Notes under the pieces: generated by a model
What the model was told of the DNA's origin: nothing
What the model saw: only the letters and a program-made list of their open reading frames with translations
Database searches by the model: none
Shown here: positions 1 through 12,194 of the stretch, piece after piece
Position numbering within the stretch: the first letter of the stretch is position 1
Layout: every line of letters begins with the position of its first letter
Position numbers and translations under genes: made by a program
Origin: Candidatus Altimarinota bacterium
GTDB lineage: Bacteria > Patescibacteriota > Gracilibacteria > BD1-5 > UBA6164
Direction of reading: 5' to 3'
Length of the DNA: 38,330 bases
Assembly (NCBI GenBank): GCA_028688895.1
Contig: JAQTXG010000016.1
Coordinates: 1-38,330, forward strand

Positions 1-1
1 A

Positions 2-664
<663 letters not shown>

Positions 665-673
665 AAATCTAAG

Positions 674-713
674 AACCCCTCTCAATTCTCCCCTTGTCAG
701 GGGAGATGAGGCT
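674..713. repeat. GC-rich imperfect palindromic repeat, copy A
   Basis: A short GC-rich block in A+T-rich DNA. The core is a 6-bp perfect inverted repeat, CTCCCC at 688-693 and GGGGAG at 700-705, around a TTGTCA loop. It is flanked by an outer CCCCTCTC / GATGAGG pair. It resembles copy B (731-771) and the two copies inside cysS near 34.67 and 35.0 kb. It could form an RNA hairpin in the rpoB-rpoC transcript, but no U-tract follows, so it is not an obvious terminator. Confidence 0.75.
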
Positions 714-730
714 CAAGTAAAATAAAATAT

Positions 731-771
731 TCCTCCCATGATAAGGGGATGTGGCTGAAAGCCGGAGGGGT
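731..771. repeat. GC-rich imperfect palindromic repeat, copy B
   Basis: Second copy in the rpoB-rpoC spacer, 18 bases after copy A. TCCTCCC (731-737) can pair with GGAGGGG (764-770). Inside lies a small GGC-TGAAA-GCC hairpin (753-763). Its arms match those of copy D in cysS (TCCCTCCCTT ... GGAGGGG), so I group the four as one dispersed repeat family. Whether it is still mobile cannot be judged from one window. Confidence 0.7.
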
Positions 772-826
772 ACTGAGTTAAGGAATAAATCAACTTAAAA
801 TTTTTTAATCTCTAATTATAATCCGA

Positions 827-4843
<4,017 letters not shown>

Positions 4844-4846
4844 TAC

Positions 4847-4889
4847 ACACAAAAAAACGAAACTTTAGTTTCGTTTTTTTGTGTTTTTG
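4847..4889 (+). terminator. rho-independent terminator after rpoC
   Basis: Near-perfect inverted repeat of about 17 bp (4847-4863 with 4868-4884) starting three bases after the rpoC stop, with a long U-run on the 3' arm. It should end rpoBC transcription. Confidence 0.9.
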
Positions 4890-4927
4890 AATATTATATA
4901 ACTACTTTATTTCCTATCATATAACAT

Positions 4928-5806
4928 ATGAAAAAACAAATACTTTTTTTGATTTTTTTAGTTCTTTTTTTATCTAGTTGTATAAAAATGAATTATGATT
5001 TAGTCATCAGTGAAGACTATTGATTAGATGGAAATGTCACTATAGATTATACAAAACTAAATGCATATTCTGACTCATTATCTAGTTCATTTACATGATC
5101 TACTAATACAAAAAAAACACCATGTGAAAGTGCAGAGTCAAGTTCTGGCTCTATGGACGAAGTTTTTACAAGCTTTACATGTGTTAACTTAGATGAAAAC
5201 AAAGCACAACTTTCTTGAAAAATGAATTCATTAAAAGATATCATTGAAGTAAAAGATAATGGATTTTATTTAAACTTAAATAAACTTTTTGGAAAAAACA
5301 GTTTATCAGTACAAGATGAGCAAAACTCAAATACCGATGAAACAGCTAAAAATCAATCTATAGCTATGTTAAAAAGTATGTGATTTGAAATAGATTACAA
5401 AATATCATTTCCATGAAAAATAATAGAATCAAATGTATGAGATTTTGAAAATAATATCCTAGATTTTAGTATCTATGATGTAAGTCAAACAGAAGAACCT
5501 TATGTTATATTTACTGAAACTAAAGCTGGTCAATCTAACTCTAGTAATTATATAATTACTATTGATTCAAAGCAGGAAGTAACTAAAAAACTTAGTGTAG
5601 CTACTTTTATGATTGATAAAAGTACAAAGTGAAATAGAGATAGACAAAAATTTGATAAACTTATTCCACTTATGAAAGAAGATAAAATAGTAAATTTATT
5701 ATACAGACTTTCAAAAATAGACAAAACAAACAAAATATATATAAAAAATAAATTAATTCTAGATTATCTAGAAGCAAGATTAAATATGGAACTGCATAAT
5801 AGATAG
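4928..5806 (+). CDS. lipoprotein, LppM/DUF3153-like
   Basis: A 292-residue secreted lipoprotein candidate. The first 20 residues are a signal peptide with a lipobox: hydrophobic run then LSSC at residues 15-18, so Cys18 would be lipidated and the protein tethered outside the membrane. After the cysteine, the pattern (basic/hydrophobic strand, acidic turn, then GNVTIDYTK) and a later ISFPGKIIESN motif resemble the LppM/DUF3153 domain of Gram-positive lipoproteins. That assignment is from pattern memory and is tentative. The middle is Ser-rich, with a likely disulphide pair (Cys in TPCES and FTCVN). The C-terminus is Lys-rich and not clearly a membrane segment. It stands alone between the rpoC terminator and the next small gene. 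Glycines are mostly TGA. Confidence 0.7.
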
Positions 5807-5907
5807 ATATATAATATATACACATTATATATAAAAAAATATAAAATAATTTGCTTTATCAAAAAATAAACATATACTGAATTTACTTTAATAATAAAAT
5901 AATAGTT

Positions 5908-6222
5908 ATGAAAAAAGAAGACAATAAGCAAATAGATGAACTGAAGAGTATATTAGTAGATTTTATTAATATACAAACAAAGTTCAACGAAGAGCAAAAA
6001 CAGTTCAACGAAGAGCAAAAACAGTTCAACGAAAAAATTGATAAAAAGATTGATAAAGTACAATATTTTTTAGAAGAAACAATAGCTGAAAATACAAAAA
6101 TATTTTTTGATGAACAAATTCAAATAAAAACTCACGTCAGAGTATTAGAAAAAGATATATCAAATCTTAAACAAGATGTGTTAGAATTATCATCTCAAGT
6201 AAGAGTGCTACAAAGAGCATAA
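5908..6222 (+). CDS. small coiled-coil protein
   Basis: A 104-residue, highly charged protein with no membrane segment. Residues 20-45 contain an exact 21-base tandem duplication (5983-6003 and 6004-6024) giving two copies of FNEEQKQ, then a partial third (FNEKIDK). The heptad spacing of Phe, Ile and Leu predicts a long coiled coil, with a second segment at about 70-100 (VRVLEKDISNLKQDVLELSS). It contains no glycine, so code use cannot be judged. Function unknown. It converges on the next gene and shares a terminator with it. Confidence 0.75.
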   Translation: MKKEDNKQIDELKSILVDFINIQTKFNEEQKQFNEEQKQFNEKIDKKIDKVQYFLEETIAENTKIFFDEQIQIKTHVRVLEKDISNLKQDVLELSSQVRVLQRA

Positions 6223-6257
6223 AAAAATGTAAGATTTGAAAAATCTTACATTTTTTT
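6221..6257. terminator. bidirectional terminator between convergent genes
   Basis: A 17-bp perfect stem (6221-6237 with 6241-6257) with A-run and T-run on either side. It serves the coiled-coil gene on the plus strand and the acidic protein gene on the minus strand, overlapping the ends of both. Confidence 0.85.
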
Positions 6258-6630
6258 ATAAATCATTCAACATATTCAATACATCATCAGCATCATCATC
6301 GGCATCACTTGATTCTTGTTCTTTGATTTTTTTCTTTGAATCTTTCATTTGAAATTCTTGCCATTCTATCAAATGTTTTTCATTTAAGTTTTTTATTTCA
6401 TTTTGGTATTTTTCTTCTAGTTTTTCCAATTTTTTCTTTTCAGTATCTAGAATATTGAACAATCTATCTACTTGTTCATTAGTCATTGAAGGCAAAATAT
6501 CAAACCAATATTGTCTTTCATCATCATCCATAGATTCTGTAGCCAACACCAAATCAACCAACTCTTTATATTGAGCTAGTATTTCATCTGAGATATTAAA
6601 AGTTTTACCATTTTGTTTTATTTCAGCCAT
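6256..6630 (-). CDS. hypothetical acidic/coiled-coil protein
   Basis: A 124-residue cytoplasmic protein. Residues 1-25 are a short N-terminal segment, residues 30-65 are acidic and helical (ATESMDDDERQYWFDILPSM), residues 60-105 form a Lys/Glu coiled coil, and the tail is strongly acidic (DADDDADDV). The central motif TNEQVDRLFNILDTEKKKLE resembles hypothetical proteins I recall as common in candidate-phyla genomes, but I know no assigned function. The start ATG is preceded by A/T-rich sequence without a clear ribosome-binding site, as for most genes here. Its only glycine is GGT. Confidence 0.75.
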   Translation of the reverse strand: MAEIKQNGKTFNISDEILAQYKELVDLVLATESMDDDERQYWFDILPSMTNEQVDRLFNILDTEKKKLEKLEEKYQNEIKNLNEKHLIEWQEFQMKDSKKKIKEQESSDADDDADDVLNMLNDL

Positions 6631-6651
6631 GTTTTATTGTTAATAATAAAT

Positions 6652-6748
6652 AAGTTTTTATGTAAAATTCTAGAAATCACTATTCCATCTAAATTTAAAA
6701 TAAGAATTTCAAAGATGAAATAGAGTAATTACTTTTTACATTAAACTT
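6652..6748. repeat. long imperfect palindrome in divergent spacer
   Basis: Nested complementary arms: AAGTTT (6652-6657) with AAACTT (6743-6748); TGTAAAA (6661-6667) with TTTTACA (6734-6740); an 11-base arm 6680-6690 with 6713-6723 (one mismatch); and AAATT (6691-6695) with AATTT (6705-6709). It lies between divergent genes and could be a hairpin element or protein-binding region. Confidence 0.5.
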
Positions 6749-6781
6749 AATACTCTTATATTATACCAAACTTTTTAAAAA

Positions 6782-6809
6782 TTTGCAAAAAAAAAATATA
6801 AGTTATAAT
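6782..6809 (+). promoter_or_regulatory. candidate sigma-70-type promoter for the 6854 gene set
   Basis: TTTGCA (6782-6787), 16-base spacer, then a perfect TATAAT (6804-6809), 44 bases before the start codon at 6854. Spacing and -10 are good, the -35 is weak. Confidence 0.5.
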
Positions 6810-6853
6810 AAAAATATACAAAAAATATTTATTTTACATAAATCTATATAATT

Positions 6854-7105
6854 ATGATTACATTATATTTAGGAGTTTACACTTTTTTATTAGCATTATT
6901 ATGGTGATTATTTATAGTAGCCAAGATACATTCTTACAAATTTAAGAGTTTTTCAACTCATATACAAAAAGTCACAAATTCTCTAATCATTTTTTTAATC
7001 ATTTTATCACTTATTTGATATTTTGTTATTTTTTATTGATTATCAAATACTACTACTAGTGTAAAAAACTATTGATCAGTAGATACGAAAGAAATAAATT
7101 ATTAA
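6854..7105 (+). CDS. small two-helix membrane protein
   Basis: An 83-residue protein with two hydrophobic helices: about residues 4-22 (LYLGVYTFLLALLWGLFIVA) and 43-63 (SLIIFLIILSLIGYFVIFY). A basic loop (KIHSYKFKSFSTHIQK) joins them, which would place the loop inside the cell and both ends outside. It is too short for a transporter on its own and I do not recognise a family. It is followed after 15 bases by the HIT-protein gene in the same direction, so the two are probably co-transcribed from the promoter near 6782. Several glycines (for example in LLWG, LIGY, FYGLS) are TGA. Confidence 0.7.
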
Positions 7106-7120
7106 TTAACATATAAATAT

Positions 7121-7435
7121 ATGACACTTTTTACAAAAATCATAAATAGAGAAATCCCATCTGAAATTGTTTATGAGCAAGACAATATTGTAGTTATAAA
7201 AGATATTTACCCAAAAGCAAAAACTCATTTACTAATAATCCCAAAAAAAGAAATACCGACTATAAATGATTTACATGATAACGATAGAGAATTATTGGCA
7301 GAAATGTTTTTTGTGGCAAAAAAAATAGCAAAGGATTTATGAATCGATGAATGATACAAATTACAATTCAATGTATGAGAAAAATGATGACAAGAAATAA
7401 TGCATATACACTTACATCTATTATCTAACTTATAA
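7121..7435 (+). CDS. HIT family nucleotide hydrolase/transferase
   Basis: A 104-residue histidine-triad protein, the normal length of the HINT branch. HIT enzymes hydrolyse nucleoside phosphoramidates and adenylylated amines, using the central His as nucleophile. The N-terminus FTKIINREIPSEIVYEQD and the central HLLIIPKKEIPTINDL block are typical. The catalytic triad HIHLHL is at residues 95-99 (His95, His97, His99), near the C-terminus as expected. The GEKGGQEIMH stretch before it uses TGA for glycine, so a standard-code call would stop at about residue 73 and lose the active site. It lies between the small membrane protein and the solute-binding protein, with a 5-base gap to the latter. Identity is secure; the substrate is not. 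Confidence 0.93.
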
Positions 7436-7440
7436 TAATC

Positions 7441-8787
7441 ATGAACAAAAATAAAATAATATTCGCTATTCTATGAATATTGCTACTTATATGAATAATA
7501 TTTATAGCTACAAAATTAAATGACAATTCAAAAAATAATGCCAAAAAATCAGATTGAGTTTTCAATATATGGATGATTTGAGATGATACAGAAACAGCAA
7601 AAAAAGTAGTAGATCATTTTAAACAAATTCACCCAGAGTACAGTTCCCAAGATATTACAGTAGAGAGTTTTTGATCATATGATGATTATTATTATTCTCT
7701 TTCTTCGGCTATTATTCAGTGAAAAGCACCTGATTTATTTGTATTAAACAACAACGAAAAAAATCCTATTTTTTCAAATCAAGTAATATGAATTGATCCA
7801 AATACTATAAATCCAAATGATTTCAGAAAAAAGTATAAGTTATTATTTTCAGATGATTTAATTATTACTTCATGAGAATGAGAACAAAGCCAAGAATATC
7901 TGACTTGATTACCAGTTTGATATGAAACATTGTGAATTTTCTTCAACAGGAGATATATAAAAGAAGCTGATTTATCTTCTATTTCATCGCTAAATAATGT
8001 TATTTCAAATATAAAACAAAGCAATTCAAATATAATCCCAATTGGTATTTGAAATGGTTCTACAGTACATGATTCATCTGATATTATGACACAATTTTTT
8101 ATGCTTGAAACAGATGTTTCAGGATTAAAAGACATAGATTCAAACAAGATGAAGCAATCATTGTCAGCATATTTACAATACTGAGATGAGCAATGAGATA
8201 ATTGATACAATTCAAAATATGCTGATTTATCTAGTAATTGAAAGAATAATGTAGACCTGTTTTCCGAGGGAGATGTATATATGGTTGTTTGATATCCTAG
8301 TCTTATAAAACAAATAAAAGACAAATGATATAGTAAAAATTTTCTATTAGCTACAGCTTTTCCACATTATTTTTCTGGACAAGGAAAAACACTTGTAAAT
8401 TACAATTATTTTGTTATAAACAAAGATTCATCTAAACAATCATTGGCTAACTCATTTTTAGAATATCTTTCTAGTGATATCTGAGCATGAGAATATTTAA
8501 AAAACTTTCCATATTATCTACCAGCATTATTATCTCTAGAATCAGATAAATTAAAAGAAAAAATAGATGAATGATACAATATTATATTGGATGATTTTTA
8601 TGATGATAGTTATGAAATGTCTAGTTTTGACAAATGAGTAAAAAGTATTTATGATAAAAATATAATACCTATACTAGATAATCCAGTAAATTACGAAAAA
8701 GCATTTGAAAAATTCAAAGAAAGTATTATGTGTAAATCTAAAAAAATAGAAACTCTAGAAGATTTATCAGAAAGTTGTGATAAATAA
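7441..8787 (+). CDS. membrane-anchored extracellular solute-binding protein (family 1)
   Basis: A 448-residue protein with an uncleaved-looking N-terminal membrane anchor at about residues 5-24 and no lipobox cysteine, followed by an external domain. The domain resembles ABC sugar-type binding proteins: FNIWMIGDDTETAKKVVDHF, then ITVESFGSYDDYYYSLSSAI, then GKAPDLFVLNN, and a second lobe with LTGLPVGYETLGIFFNRRYI. It would capture a ligand for an ABC importer, but no permease or ATPase gene is adjacent, so partner and ligand are unknown. The C-terminus carries two cysteines (IMCKSKK and ESCDK) that may pair. It follows the HIT gene by 5 bases. Almost every glycine in the motifs is TGA. Confidence 0.85.
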
Positions 8788-8799
8788 TTATTTTAACAG

Positions 8800-8944
8800 A
8801 ATCCCATCCTGAAAAGGCAATACTATTATATTAAGACACAAATGACTAAAGCCATCTGTTGAAAAAATGTAATTTCCTACATATCAACAGAATGCTTTAG
8901 CTTTCTGTGAATATTACAATAGTATTGCTGAAAAGGAGGGGATT
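8800..8944 (+). ncRNA. candidate structured RNA / hairpin element upstream of hemW
   Basis: A 145-nt stretch that folds almost end to end. P1 is 8800-8809 with 8935-8944 (one A-G mismatch). P2 is 8817-8827 with 8918-8928, extended by 8828-8832 with 8910-8914. P3 is 8846-8852 with 8894-8900, P4 8855-8862 with 8884-8891, and P5 8867-8871 with 8878-8882. Between P1 and P2 both strands read TGAAAA rather than complementing each other, which fits an RNA internal loop better than a plain DNA inverted repeat. The plus strand is favoured because hemW starts 11 bases after it. It could be a leader element, a free small RNA or a MITE. Confidence 0.55.
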
Positions 8945-8955
8945 AATTATATTTT

Positions 8956-10086
8956 ATGAAGCAAAATTATTGTTATATACATATTCCATTTTGTACAAGT
9001 AAATGCAAATATTGTAGATTTGCATCATTTTGAAATATAGATCAATTAAAAATAAATCTATATGTAGAAAAATTGATATGAGAAATAAAAAAATCATCTT
9101 TCAATATAGAAGAAAAGACTTTAAATAGTATATATTTTGGTTGATGAACTCCGAGCGTATTGAAAATAGAGCAATTATGAGATATAATAAACGCACTTAA
9201 AGACAAGTATGCATTTGAAAAAGATATAGAAATCTCGATTGAAGCAACCCCGATTACTATTACACAAGAAAATTTAATATGATGGAATGAATTATGAATA
9301 AATAGACTGAGTATATGAGTTCAAAGTCTAAATACTGATACTTTAAAAGAAATAGGTAGATGAGAAAAATGAGATATAATTAATGCACTAGATAATATAA
9401 AACATTTTTTATCTGAAAAAAATATAGATTTAAACATATCAATCGATATCATAATAGGTTTACCATATGTAGAAAAATGAGAAGTCAAAGAGGATATTTT
9501 AGATATATTACATAATAATTATTTTGTGAAACATATATCCGTATATATGCTAGAAGAGTATTATTGAGAATGAGAAAGAGATAGTAAATTTCAAAAAGTA
9601 GTTTATCCAACTGACTGGAAATGCAAATGAATACATGAAAATGATTATTTAGATGAATACATAGATATAAAAGAAACTCTAAAAACAAAATGATTTAACT
9701 CATATGAAATATCAAATTTCGCAAAACAATGATACGAATGTAAGCATAATCAATCATATTGGAATCACTCAAATATTCTAGCTTATTGACTATGAGCACA
9801 TGGATTTATAAACAATACAAGATATAGTAACAGTGAAGAGTTTTTGAATTACTATTCTGAAAATGCTAAAGAATATGAAGCTTTGGATAATCAGCAACTA
9901 GATATAGAAAAACTAATGTTTTGATTGAGAACAAGTTGAATAGAACAAGAATTATATCAAAATTTTGATACTGAAAAAATATCATATTTTGTAGATGAAT
10001 GATACTTACAAAAAAAATCAGACAAAATACATTTATCTGACAAGTGAGTATTGTTATTGGATTATATATTGGGGGAATTGCTATAA
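8956..10086 (+). CDS. hemW: HemW-like radical SAM protein
   Basis: A 376-residue radical SAM protein of the HemN/HemW family. The [4Fe-4S] motif CX3CX2C is at Cys13, Cys17 and Cys20 (IPFCTSKCKYC). SAM-binding follows in FGGGTPSVL, where two of the three glycines are TGA. Later blocks GINRLSIGVQSL and SIDIIIGLPY are family-typical. The CX3CX2C spacing, with no second Cys-rich N-terminal extension, and the about 375-residue length point to HemW (haem chaperone) rather than HemN (coproporphyrinogen oxidase). No haem-synthesis genes are nearby and the host group is expected to be fermentative, so the in vivo role is uncertain. Transcription probably includes or follows the folded element at 8800-8944. 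It ends in a terminator shared with the convergent hibernation factor gene. Confidence 0.88.
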
Positions 10087-10114
10087 AAAAAACTATTCTA
10101 ACGAATAGTTTTTT
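10087..10114. terminator. bidirectional terminator, hemW / hibernation factor
   Basis: Stem 10087-10098 with 10103-10114 (12 bp, 4-base loop) with A- and T-runs; it overlaps the last codon of the minus-strand gene. Confidence 0.8.
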
Positions 10115-10418
10115 ACTTATCACTAAGTGCTTCTTTGAAGTGATCAAACAGGTGATTTATTAAATCATCTAGATTTTTGTAATCTTCTCTTTCAAATCTG
10201 TAAGATTTTCCATCCAAGTTAGCTTTTACTACACCATCAAATAAACCTTTTTTATTTTTTTCTAAGTCTATTTCTATGATACCTTCAGCATCATCTTTAT
10301 CAAATTTGTTTAGGTAGTGGTCCAATTTTTTATTTAAGTTTTCTCAAACTAATCTTTCTACAACTTCTTTTGACTCAACCAAGTCGTTTCCAACATGTAA
10401 TTTTATTTGGATTTCCAT
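10113..10418 (-). CDS. short ribosome hibernation-promoting factor (RaiA/HPF-like)
   Basis: A 101-residue protein of the S30AE fold: an N-terminal strand MEIQIKLHVGNDLVES, a helix, EGIIEIDLEKNK, then FDGVVKANLDGKSYRFERED and a C-terminal helix NLDDLINHLFDHFKEAL. Such proteins bind the decoding centre of the 30S subunit and stall ribosomes in starvation. The length matches short HPF/YfiA types, without the dimerising C-terminal domain of long HPF. One in-frame TGA (Gly in RLVGENLN) would make a standard-code call start 31 residues late. It is divergent from gatB and convergent with hemW. A Rel/Spo gene at 20.2 kb gives a plausible functional partner in the starvation response. Confidence 0.85.
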
Positions 10419-10494
10419 ATTTTCGTTTAAAGATATAAAGTAGATACATTTTATCACTTTGTTTACTAAAATCAAGACAAATTGAAAAAATTTG

Positions 10495-10522
10495 TTGAAA
10501 AATAAGAATTAATAGATATAAA
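10495..10522 (+). promoter_or_regulatory. candidate promoter for gatB
   Basis: TTGAAA (10495-10500), 16-base spacer, TATAAA (10517-10522), about 90 bases before the gatB start. An AGGAG at 10581 is too far (about 28 bases) to be the ribosome-binding site. Confidence 0.4.
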
Positions 10523-10612
10523 TATAAGTAATAATATAACCCTATTCTGAATACTTAACCCAAAGTCTTAGGAATTACATAGGAGTAAGTATAATTAATT
10601 AACCAAAGAAAA

Positions 10613-12049
10613 ATGACAAAATACATAAAAACGATATGACTAGAAATACATATAAGAGTAAAATCAAAAACAAAAATGTTTTGTAGTTGTACTAATGCAG
10701 TAGCTCTAGCAGAAGAACCAAATATAAATGTATGTCCAGTATGTATGTGATTTCCTGGTATGCTACCTGCGTTAAACAAAGAAGTAGTTAGACTATGAAT
10801 GATTGGTGGTATGATGATGTGATGTGAGATAAACAAAGTATCTAGATTTGACAGAAAAACATATTTTTACCCAGATAATCCAACAGCATATCAAATCACA
10901 CAATTGTATGAACCAATAGTTTGAAAATGAAGTGTAAAAGTAATAGTAGATGACCAAGTCAGAGAATTTGCTATACATCATATGCATTTAGAAAACGATG
11001 CTTGAAAACTAGTTCATGCTGGTTGAAAAACTCTTTGTGATTTCAATAGAGCTTGAAGTCCACTAATGGAAATAGTTACAGATCCAGTTTTTCATGATAG
11101 AGAAGAAGTTATGGAATTTTTAAAAGAGCTACAAAAACTGATGAGAGCAGGATGAGTTTCAGATGCTGACATGGAAAAATGACAAATGAGATGTGATGTA
11201 AATATCTCGGTAGCACCAGAAGGATCAAGCGAACTTTGATCTAGAACAGAAACAAAAAATGTAAATAGTTTCTCAGCTATATGAAGAGTAATAGACCATG
11301 AATCAAAGAGACAAATCAATATACTTGAATCAGGGTGAGTAGTAGACCAAGAGACTAGATGATGGGATGATGAAACAGGTACTTCTAAATCTCAAAGATC
11401 AAAAGAAGATGCTATGGATTATAGATATTTTCCTGAACCAGACTTGTTACCACTTGTATTGGATGATGAATTTATAGCAGAAGCAAGAGCGTGAATACCA
11501 GAATTACCTATAGAAAAGAGACTTAGATATTTAAATGAATACTGATTATGAGTAGATGACGCTAGATTACTTACTACTACTAGAGAATTAAGTGAGTACT
11601 TCGACGAACTAGTAAAACTTACAAACGACCCTAAAAAATCTTGTAGTTACATCACTTCTACTATTATTGCGATGATAAATGAATCTAGTGAGATAAATAG
11701 TATAGATGAATTGAGATTTGATATAAAAGAATTAGCTAGAGTTATACAATTAATCAATAACAAAGAATTATCATCTACAAATGCAAAACAAGTGATAGAT
11801 GAATTATTCAAAAACTGATGAGAAACAGATATAATAGTAGATGAAAATAATCTCAGACAAAAAAATGATACAGAAGCATTAGAAAAAATAGTAGATGAAG
11901 TATTGGCTAATAACACAGCACAAGTACAAGACTATAAATGATGAAATGTAAATATATTTGGATTTTTTGTATGACAATGTATGAAAGCATCAAAATGACA
12001 AGGAAACCCAGTTATTTTCAATGAATTATTAAAGAAAAAATTGGATTAA
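10613..12049 (+). CDS. gatB: Asp/Glu-tRNA amidotransferase subunit B
   Basis: GatB, 478 residues, the normal length. It is the kinase/tRNA-binding subunit of the amidotransferase that turns Glu-tRNA(Gln) or Asp-tRNA(Asn) into the amide form. The N-terminus [19 protein letters not shown] is diagnostic and fixes the start. [15 protein letters not shown] carries the zinc-site cysteines, followed by [20 protein letters not shown] and the [11 protein letters not shown] block. The YqeY-like tRNA-binding C-terminal domain covers about 330-478. Subunits A and C are not in this window, so they must be encoded elsewhere. It is transcribed alone, divergent from the hibernation factor gene, and ends in a terminator. 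Glycines in the catalytic cradle are a mix of GGT and TGA. Confidence 0.96.
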
Positions 12050-12082
12050 TAAAGAATAAAATATACTTATAAAATACTTTCT

Positions 12083-12116
12083 AAAAAGCTAGATTTTAAA
12101 CAATCTAGTTTTTTTA
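12083..12116 (+). terminator. terminator after gatB
   Basis: Stem CTAGATT (12089-12095) with AATCTAG (12102-12108), 6-base loop, then a run of seven Ts. Confidence 0.75.
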
Positions 12117-12128
12117 ATGCTCAAAATT

Positions 12129-12157
12129 TTGCTTGTAAAAAAAATATATGTTAAAAT
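12129..12157 (+). promoter_or_regulatory. candidate promoter for the VirB6/TrbL-like gene
   Basis: TTGCTT (12129-12134), 17-base spacer, TAAAAT (12152-12157), 38 bases before the start codon. Reasonable sigma-70-type match. Confidence 0.5.
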
Positions 12158-12194
12158 AATTCTAGTTAATTAATTTGAATTTAATTTTACAAAT

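Noticed and set aside
7779-8324. A 181-codon minus-strand open frame opposite the solute-binding protein gene
   Set aside because: Low-complexity Ser/Ile/Phe-rich translation with no family pattern; the plus-strand frame has clear domain motifs and is continuous under code 25.
8933-8939. AAGGAGG as the ribosome-binding site of hemW
   Set aside because: It is 16 bases from the start codon and sits in a predicted stem; most genes in the window lack any such motif.
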